In this document: positions 58,493 to 64,000 of the stretch, in pieces
Position numbering within the stretch: position 1 is the stretch's first letter
Layout: every line of letters starts with the position of its first letter
Assembly: GCF_900119845.1 (NCBI RefSeq)
Contig: NZ_FPKU01000001.1
Span: forward strand, 901,528 to 965,527
Origin: Devosia enhydra
GTDB taxonomy: Bacteria > Pseudomonadota > Alphaproteobacteria > Rhizobiales > Devosiaceae
DNA length: 64,000 bases
Direction: 5' to 3'
Notes under the pieces: generated by a model
What the model saw: only the letters and a program-made list of their open reading frames with translations
Databases searched by the model: none
Told to the model about the DNA's origin: nothing
Made by a program: the position numbers and the translations under genes

Positions 58493-59644
58493 ATGGCCGA
58501 GCGTCCCCTCCGGATCCTCCAGGTCCTGCGCGCGCCGCTCGGAGGGCTTTTCCGCCACGTCAACGACCTGACCCGCGAGCTTTCGGCGCGCGGCCATCAG
58601 ATCGGCCTCGTGGTCGATAATCTCGTCTCGGACGGGCTTACGCGCGAGCGCCTGCAGGCGCTCGGGGGTTCGACCGCGCTCGGCATCCATCACTTCCCGA
58701 TGCCCCGCGTCATCGGCCCCGGCGACCTCACCACCCCCTTTGCCGTCCGCGCCCTGGCCGACAGGCTGGGGGCCGAGGTGATGCACGGGCATGGCGCCAA
58801 GGGCGGCGTCTGCGCCCGAATCGCGCGCATCGGCCGCAAGAACCGCGTTGCCCTATACACCACCCATGGCGGGGTGCTGAACTACCGCCCGGGCTCGATG
58901 CAGAGCCGTGTCTTTCTTGGTCTCGAACACCAGCTGCTGCGCTTTACCGATGGCATCGTGTTCGAGAGCGACTTCGCCCGCCGCACCTTCATCGAGCGGA
59001 TCGGCCAGCCCGACTGCGAGGCGCCGGTCATCCATAATGGCCTTACCGCACACGAATTCGACCCGATCGTGCGCAACCCCGACGCGGCCGATTTCGTCTT
59101 CATCGGCGAGTTCCGCGGCGCCAAGGGCATCGATGTCCTCATGCGCGCCCTCGCCCCGCTGAGGGCGCCCGACGGACGTCCCGCGACGCTGGTGGCGGCA
59201 GGCGATGGTCCGATGATGGGCGAGATCAGGCAGCTCATTGCCAGCCTGGGGCTGGGCGATCGCGTCACCCTCCTCGGCGTCGCCCCGGCCCGCCCCACCC
59301 TGGCGCGCGGACGCTGCATGGTGGTGCCATCCCTCGCCGAATCGCTGCCCTATGTCGTTCTCGAGGGCGCCTCCGGCGGTCTTCCGGTCATTTCCACCAA
59401 TGTCGGCGGCATCTCCGAGCTCTTTGGCGGCCTCTCGCACCAGCTCGTGCCGCCCAGCAACGACAAGGCCCTTGGCGCCGCGATGCAGGCCTATCTCGAT
59501 GATCCCGAGCCCATGGAAGCGCAGGCACGCGCCCATGTCGACTACATCAAGCCCCGGTTTTCGGTCTGCACCATGACCGATGGTATAGAAGCGCTTTACC
59601 ATCGCGCGCTTGCGCGCCGGCAAAGGTCGATTGCCTCGGACTGA
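58493..59644 (+). CDS. Glycosyltransferase family 4 protein
   Basis: A 383-residue GT-B fold enzyme. The N-terminal LRAPLGGLFRHVNDLTRELSA is the acceptor-side loop. The donor side has DFVFIGEFRGAKGIDVLMRAL, LVAAGDGPMMGEI, and the EX7E-like SLAESLPYVVLEGASGG. It adds one sugar during repeat-unit assembly; donor and linkage cannot be told. It starts three bases after the Wza-like stop and has no membrane segment. Confidence 0.9.
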   Translation: MAERPLRILQVLRAPLGGLFRHVNDLTRELSARGHQIGLVVDNLVSDGLTRERLQALGGSTALGIHHFPMPRVIGPGDLTTPFAVRALADRLGAEVMHGHGAKGGVCARIARIGRKNRVALYTTHGGVLNYRPGSMQSRVFLGLEHQLLRFTDGIVFESDFARRTFIERIGQPDCEAPVIHNGLTAHEFDPIVRNPDAADFVFIGEFRGAKGIDVLMRALAPLRAPDGRPATLVAAGDGPMMGEIRQLIASLGLGDRVTLLGVAPARPTLARGRCMVVPSLAESLPYVVLEGASGGLPVISTNVGGISELFGGLSHQLVPPSNDKALGAAMQAYLDDPEPMEAQARAHVDYIKPRFSVCTMTDGIEALYHRALARRQRSIASD

Positions 59645-59711
59645 TTTCACTTCCCATTCATGGCTGCGGTCCTAGCGTCGCGACAGTTTCACACTGTCCG
59701 TATTGGCGACC

Positions 59712-61226
59712 ATGTTCAGCCTCGACCCCCGCAAGACAGCCGCAGAGCATATCGTCGCCGGTCCCTCCAGCGACTCCAATCTCAGCGAAGCCGCGCGGCA
59801 GATCATCGCCAAACCCGCCGATGCAACCCTGTCGGCATCCGTCGTGGTCGGGCTTGCGCAGGCCATCGAAGCCCTTCTGATCGGCACGCTCGGCTGGGCG
59901 ATCTATGAAAGCTATGTGCGCGGACAGGACGATTCGTTCTATGTGCCGGTGATCTTTGCGGCTGTGCTGGTCGCCAACATCCTCTTCAACGTCGTCCGCA
60001 CCCATCGCATCGCAGCCTACCGCACCGTGGTGCAGCAGAGCGGCCGCGTTCTGGCCGCATGGACGCTCGTCATTCTCCTCATCGGCACGGCGGTGTTCTT
60101 CTTCAGGGCGCAGGACCAGGTTTCCCGCGTCTGGCTCGTGAGCTGGTATATCGGCGGCGGCGGCGCCCTCCTGCTTTATCGTATGTCGCTGCGCGCCCTT
60201 GTGCTGCGCTGGACGGCGCAGGGCCGCCTCAAGCGCCGCGCCGTCATCGTGGGCGGCGGCAAGGATGCCGAGCCGCTGATCGATGCCATCCAGCACGGCG
60301 CGGAAAACGACATCGTGCTCATGGGCCTCTTCGACGATCGCGATGACGAACGCTCGCCGCTGCTCGTTGCGGGCTTCCAAAAGCTGGGGCGGGTCTCGGA
60401 CCTCGTGGAATTCGCCAGGCTGACGCGCGTCGATCTGGTGATCGTCTCGATGCCGCTTTCCGCCGAAAAGCGCGTGCTCCAGATGATGAAGCAGCTCTGG
60501 GTCCTGCCGGTGGATATCCGGCTTTCGGCCCACATGAACCAGCTCCGCTTCACCCACAAGGCCTATTCCTATATCGGCGACGTGCCTGTCTTTGACATGG
60601 CCGATCGCCCGATTTCGGACTGGAACCTCGTGTTCAAGTGGCTTTTCGACAAGGTCGTCGCCCTTGTCGCGCTCGTGCTGCTCTCGCCGATCATGCTGGC
60701 CACCGCCATTGCCATCAAGCTCGAGAGCAAGGGGCCCGTCATCTTCCGCCAGAAGCGTCATGGCTTCAACAACGAGCTCATCGAGGTCTACAAATTCCGC
60801 TCGATGTACACCGACAAGACCGATGCCGGCGCTTCAAAGCTCGTGACCAAGAACGATCCGCGCGTCACCCGCGTCGGCCGGTTCATCCGCAAGACCTCGA
60901 TCGACGAGCTGCCGCAGCTCATCAACGTCCTCCAGGGTCGCCTGTCGATCGTCGGGCCCCGCCCGCACGCACTTCAGGCCAAGGCCGACAACAAGCTCTA
61001 TTACGAGGCCGTGGATGGCTATTTCGCTCGCCACAAGGTCAAGCCCGGCATCACGGGATGGGCGCAGATCAACGGATGGCGGGGTGAGACGGACACGGTC
61101 GACAAGATCATGCAGCGCGTCAACCACGACCTCTACTACATCGAGAACTGGTCCATCCTGTTCGACATCTACATCCTGATCATGACGCCGGTCTCGCTGC
61201 TGTCGCGCAACGAGGGCGCCTATTGA
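59712..61226 (+). CDS. Undecaprenyl-phosphate sugar-phosphate transferase (WcaJ/WbaP family)
   Basis: A 504-residue polyprenyl-phosphate hexose-1-phosphate transferase that starts glycan synthesis on the lipid carrier. Four N-terminal membrane helices (about 40-150) precede a CoA-binding-like domain ([17 protein letters not shown]). The catalytic C-terminal domain has [40 protein letters not shown] and SIVGPRPHA. Glucose-1-phosphate is the usual donor in this class, which is inference here. A TTG nine bases upstream is a less likely start. Confidence 0.93.
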   Translation: MFSLDPRKTAAEHIVAGPSSDSNLSEAARQIIAKPADATLSASVVVGLAQAIEALLIGTLGWAIYESYVRGQDDSFYVPVIFAAVLVANILFNVVRTHRIAAYRTVVQQSGRVLAAWTLVILLIGTAVFFFRAQDQVSRVWLVSWYIGGGGALLLYRMSLRALVLRWTAQGRLKRRAVIVGGGKDAEPLIDAIQHGAENDIVLMGLFDDRDDERSPLLVAGFQKLGRVSDLVEFARLTRVDLVIVSMPLSAEKRVLQMMKQLWVLPVDIRLSAHMNQLRFTHKAYSYIGDVPVFDMADRPISDWNLVFKWLFDKVVALVALVLLSPIMLATAIAIKLESKGPVIFRQKRHGFNNELIEVYKFRSMYTDKTDAGASKLVTKNDPRVTRVGRFIRKTSIDELPQLINVLQGRLSIVGPRPHALQAKADNKLYYEAVDGYFARHKVKPGITGWAQINGWRGETDTVDKIMQRVNHDLYYIENWSILFDIYILIMTPVSLLSRNEGAY

Positions 61227-61341
61227 TGCGGTCGAGGCCGCCCGCCCTGCGCTTGGGCCGCCCCTACACGCATTTGCGTTTTGGCGCCGCGTTCGCCCGA
61301 TGCGATGGTGCAGGCCTGTCGCCCAGAGCGGGGCTTTTGCC

Positions 61342-62664
61342 ATGACCACAGACATCGGCACCTTCGCCTCCCGCCCGCGCGACGGCATCAGCCTCGGCGC
61401 CCTGCGGTTCACGCTGTTTTCGCTCCGGAACCTCATCTTTTTCACCGCCGTCCTGGCGATGAACTACACCCTGATGCGGCCTTCGCCGGTCGACCTGCTT
61501 TACATCACCTCGTTCATCTTCACCTTCCTCTACATGGTGTCGATGCAGAAGCTTGCCGTCACGCCGCGCACGCTCATCTTCTCGATGATCCTCGCGGCCT
61601 GGGCGATCTCATTCCTAGTCGCCTCTCTGCCCCATCTTAGCCAGGCCTTCGTCACCTTCGAGCTTCTGGCCAAGACCTTCGCGATCTCGATCGGCTTCAT
61701 CGCCGCCTTCGTGTCGATGACCTGGACACGGCGGCATTTCGAGACCTTCATGGCGGTCTATATCGCCTCCTGCGTCATCGCGGCGATCCTTGGCACCATA
61801 GGCTTCCTGACGCAGCTCGAACTGCTCACCTGGGACGGGCGGGCCAAGGGGCTGATCGATGATCCGAACATGTATGGCTCGTTCCTGATCCCGGCGATCG
61901 TCTTCTGTTCCTATTTCCTGTCGCGCGGACAAGGCAGCAAGATCGTGCTGGGCGGCGCCATCGCCGTGGTGATGCTCGGCATCCTGCTGTCATTTTCGCG
62001 CATCGGCGTGGTCGCGGCGGTATTCTGCCTTCTCACCTACATCGTCTTCCACAATCGTCGTCATCCGGGCCGGCTGGTGCTCATCGTGGCGGGTCTCGCG
62101 GTGACCGGCGTGATCATCTTCATCTTCGCCAGCCTCACCTCGGCCGAGTTCATGGACAAGCTGCTCGACCGGCTGACCTTCGCCAAATCCTATGATCTGG
62201 GCGAGGAAGGCCGCTATCGCCGCTACCTGCTGGTGCTGCCGATGATCCTGCAGGATCCGATCGGGCTTGGCGTCCTCCAGCTCGAAAAGATCTTCCCCGA
62301 GCCCATCCACAACATCTGGCTCAGCTCCTTCGTCAATTATGGCTGGGGCGGCGGGTTCAGCTACATCACCCTCGCCGTGGGCAGCGTTGTGGTCTCGATC
62401 CTCAACTATCGCCGCACCCGCAGCGAACTGGCGATCGCGCTCCTGCTCTCGCTGGCGGGAATCATCTTCTGCTCCTCCCTGCATGAGGGTGAGCACTGGC
62501 GGCATTCCTGGCTGTTCTACGGGCTGGTCTGGGGCTTCAACGCGTCGCTGATGATGCCTGCGGCAAAGCCCGCTGCCGCACCGAAAGCGCCGATCCGCAG
62601 CGCATCGCCGCCGGATCTGCGCGCTGCAGCCCTTGCCGAATTGCGCGGGCGGATCCGGCGCTGA
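61342..62664 (+). CDS. O-antigen polymerase/ligase-like membrane protein (Wzy/WaaL type)
   Basis: A 440-residue protein with about ten membrane helices (for example NLIFFTAVLAMNYTLM, FAISIGFIAAFVSM, LVLIVAGLAVTGVIIFIFA). A periplasmic loop contains EGRYRRYLLVLPMILQDPIG, and IHNIWLSSFVNYGWGGG has the conserved HN..L of the Wzy_C family. It probably polymerises the repeat units exported by the Wza- and Wzz-like proteins. I start at MTTDIGTF (61342). Confidence 0.88.
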   Translation: MTTDIGTFASRPRDGISLGALRFTLFSLRNLIFFTAVLAMNYTLMRPSPVDLLYITSFIFTFLYMVSMQKLAVTPRTLIFSMILAAWAISFLVASLPHLSQAFVTFELLAKTFAISIGFIAAFVSMTWTRRHFETFMAVYIASCVIAAILGTIGFLTQLELLTWDGRAKGLIDDPNMYGSFLIPAIVFCSYFLSRGQGSKIVLGGAIAVVMLGILLSFSRIGVVAAVFCLLTYIVFHNRRHPGRLVLIVAGLAVTGVIIFIFASLTSAEFMDKLLDRLTFAKSYDLGEEGRYRRYLLVLPMILQDPIGLGVLQLEKIFPEPIHNIWLSSFVNYGWGGGFSYITLAVGSVVVSILNYRRTRSELAIALLLSLAGIIFCSSLHEGEHWRHSWLFYGLVWGFNASLMMPAAKPAAAPKAPIRSASPPDLRAAALAELRGRIRR

Positions 62665-63627
62665 TCAGCTGAGCGTGGCAAGCTCTGGCATCGCCAGATA
62701 AGCCACGCCCAACTGCGCCGTGCCTTGTGCGAAATGATCGGCCTGCGATCGTGCCAGATCGGTTTCGGCATGCGAGCCGATCCAGGCGAGCAGCGCCATG
62801 CGTCGCAGCAGCACCATCGTGTCGAGGGCAGCCAGATCGACGGGGCCGAGCCTGCGATGCCGGGCATACCCCCTGAGCCAGGCCGCCTTAAGCGCCGGAA
62901 CCTGCGGGCTCGTCTCGATGAACGAGATCGCGGCGGCAAAGTCGTAGACGAACCAGCAGAAGCCGCAGTCATCGAAATCGATGAGCGTAGTACGCCCTGG
63001 CGCGACCAGCAGGTTGGCCAGCCGCATGTCGGCGTGGATCAGCCCGAACCGGTCGGGGCCGGTGCCGTAGGCGGCCAGATCCCGGCGCAGGCGATGATCG
63101 ACGGCGTCCAGTGTCGCGCGCACCGTGCCCACATGCGGTGCCGCGCGCCAGTCGCCCCACAAGCCCCCGGCGTCGAGCACGCCCCCCGCGCTCCACACCT
63201 GGCGGGCAAATCCTGCGGGCGGCTGCCAGGATTGGACATGCAGATGCGCCTCGGCGGCATAGGCGCCGATGGTTTCAAACAGCGGCTCGAGCGCATCGTG
63301 GGGCTGCGGCTCGCATCCGGGCTCGAGATGGAACATCACGGCGAAGCGGTCCGGCTCCACCTCCTGGATCGCCTGCCCGTCCAGCCCCGCAATCACGCGC
63401 GGCAGCGGGATCGTCGTGTCGCGCGCCAGAGCAGCAAGCCACGCCAGTTCACTGCCGATGCTCGCCCGGCTCTGATAGCCAGGCCGATGCAGCCGCAGGA
63501 TCCTTGGCGCATACCCCTCCGCTTCGAGCCGGAAGGTGTGGTTTTCCGAAAGGTTGATGAGCCGGGGCGATAGCCCGGCGGCTTCTGGCCACCGGGCAAG
63601 CCAGGGGCGCGGATCGGGCAGGGTCAA
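62665..63627 (-). CDS. APH-family phosphotransferase (SrkA/homoserine kinase-like)
   Basis: A 320-residue protein of the choline/aminoglycoside kinase superfamily. The catalytic loop is GLIHADMRLANLLV and the metal-binding segment LIDFDDCGFCWFVYDFA. The N-terminus NLSENHTFRLEAEG forms the nucleotide lobe. It resembles stress-response kinase A and homoserine kinase-like proteins more than true resistance enzymes; the substrate is unknown. The start is TTG at 63627. It abuts the convergent Wzy-like gene with no spacing. Confidence 0.85.
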   Translation of the reverse strand: MTLPDPRPWLARWPEAAGLSPRLINLSENHTFRLEAEGYAPRILRLHRPGYQSRASIGSELAWLAALARDTTIPLPRVIAGLDGQAIQEVEPDRFAVMFHLEPGCEPQPHDALEPLFETIGAYAAEAHLHVQSWQPPAGFARQVWSAGGVLDAGGLWGDWRAAPHVGTVRATLDAVDHRLRRDLAAYGTGPDRFGLIHADMRLANLLVAPGRTTLIDFDDCGFCWFVYDFAAAISFIETSPQVPALKAAWLRGYARHRRLGPVDLAALDTMVLLRRMALLAWIGSHAETDLARSQADHFAQGTAQLGVAYLAMPELATLS

Positions 63628-63639
63628 ACCGTCGGTGCC

Positions 63640-63999
63640 TCAGTAATAGCCGGGGCCGGCCCAGCCCAGCCCGCTCGTCGCGCAGTCCCGCACCTTGGTG
63701 ACGGTCATCTCGCTCGAGGTTGCCGGGTCATATTCCTGCGCGGCCAATCGGCGGTCGCTGACCGCGGCGATGACGATGCCATCGCCCGCCGCGTTGAAGC
63801 CGACGCGCACGATCGTCTTGCCCGTCTCGCCACAGGCCTTGGCCTCCGTTGCGCTGTCGGCCGCAACGATGGTGACGCCCTCGAAACCCTCGCGGCGAAT
63901 CTCGGTCAGCATCGCGGTACGCAGGGCCTCGGCAGCGGCCTCGTCGCGGGCAAAGACATCCCCGTCCTGGCTCGCCTGCGCGTAAGCGGCATTGTAGGC
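63640..63999 (-). CDS. Hypothetical protein, 5' end outside the window
   Basis: A minus-strand frame open to the window edge and ending at 63640; the visible 119 residues start mid-protein (AYNAAYAQASQDGDVFARDE). The segment is Ala-rich and acidic, then β-like (TIVRVGFNAAGDGIVIAAV), and ends with an aromatic tail GLGWAGPGYY. I recognise no family. It lies 12 bases upstream of the phosphotransferase start and is likely co-transcribed with it. Confidence 0.6.
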   Translation of the reverse strand, partial: AYNAAYAQASQDGDVFARDEAAAEALRTAMLTEIRREGFEGVTIVAADSATEAKACGETGKTIVRVGFNAAGDGIVIAAVSDRRLAAQEYDPATSSEMTVTKVRDCATSGLGWAGPGYY

Positions 64000-64000
64000 G

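Overview
The window is a GC-rich (about 65% by eye), densely coding chromosomal segment of an alphaproteobacterium, most likely order Hyphomicrobiales and perhaps Devosiaceae (Devosia/Pelagibacterium-like). Support comes from a fused ispDF beside dusB-ntrB-ntrC-ntrY, a pyruvate dehydrogenase E1-beta with its own lipoyl domain, trpG-trpD-trpC-moaC-moeA, and several small families common in alphaproteobacteria (DUF1489, DUF2842, DUF4169, DUF2076). The genus is inference. There is no CRISPR array, transposase, integrase or prophage. Coding runs almost without gaps, and no gene-free stretch exceeds 300 bases.

Layout. 1-6.4 kb: nitrogen regulation (ntrY partial, ntrC, ntrB, dusB) facing isoprenoid genes ispDF and pncC. 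6.4-15.2 kb: a minus-strand run for lipoate and pyruvate dehydrogenase (COQ10/RatA-like, lipA, two small membrane proteins, lpdA, SGNH hydrolase, a low-GC secreted protein, pdhC, pdhB, a membrane protein, pdhA). 15.3-23.7 kb: ftsB, a soluble PAS-PAS chemoreceptor, eno, a PRC-barrel protein, a NavAb-like voltage-gated sodium channel, DUF4169, pyrG, secG, tpiA. 23.8-31.3 kb: ppiD-trpE-trpG-trpD-trpC-moaC-moeA, almost all touching or overlapping. 31.4-37.2 kb: small envelope and conserved hypothetical proteins, then AMP nucleosidase. 37.2-48.8 kb: glmU-glmS, a SPOR-like coiled-coil protein, a CapF-like enzyme, DUF1489, a 37-residue membrane peptide, mgtE, a UDP-glucuronate decarboxylase-like enzyme, two small proteins, tRNA-Leu(GAG), an orphan FliN-like protein, lipB, DUF4282-like and DoxX. 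49-54.6 kb: rimO-folP-folB-folK, rplM-rpsI, ctaA, DUF2842. 54.6-62.7 kb: an exopolysaccharide locus (deacetylase and Wzz/GumC-like protein on minus; Wza-like, glycosyltransferase, priming glycosyl-phosphate transferase and Wzy-like polymerase on plus). The end holds a phosphotransferase and a 5'-truncated hypothetical gene.

How the genes fit together. The glycolytic genes eno and tpiA feed the pyruvate dehydrogenase genes, which need lipoate from lipA and lipB. glmS/glmU, the UDP-glucuronate decarboxylase and the CapF-like enzyme can supply nucleotide sugars to the cell wall and to the polysaccharide locus.

No wholly new multi-gene system stands out. The features most worth following are the NavAb-like channel (filter and gating arginines at the same residue numbers as NavAb), the Wzz/GumC-like protein whose kinase-like C-terminus lacks a recognisable P-loop, a 37-residue membrane peptide with its own ribosome-binding site and terminator, and the orphan 77-residue SpoA-domain protein.
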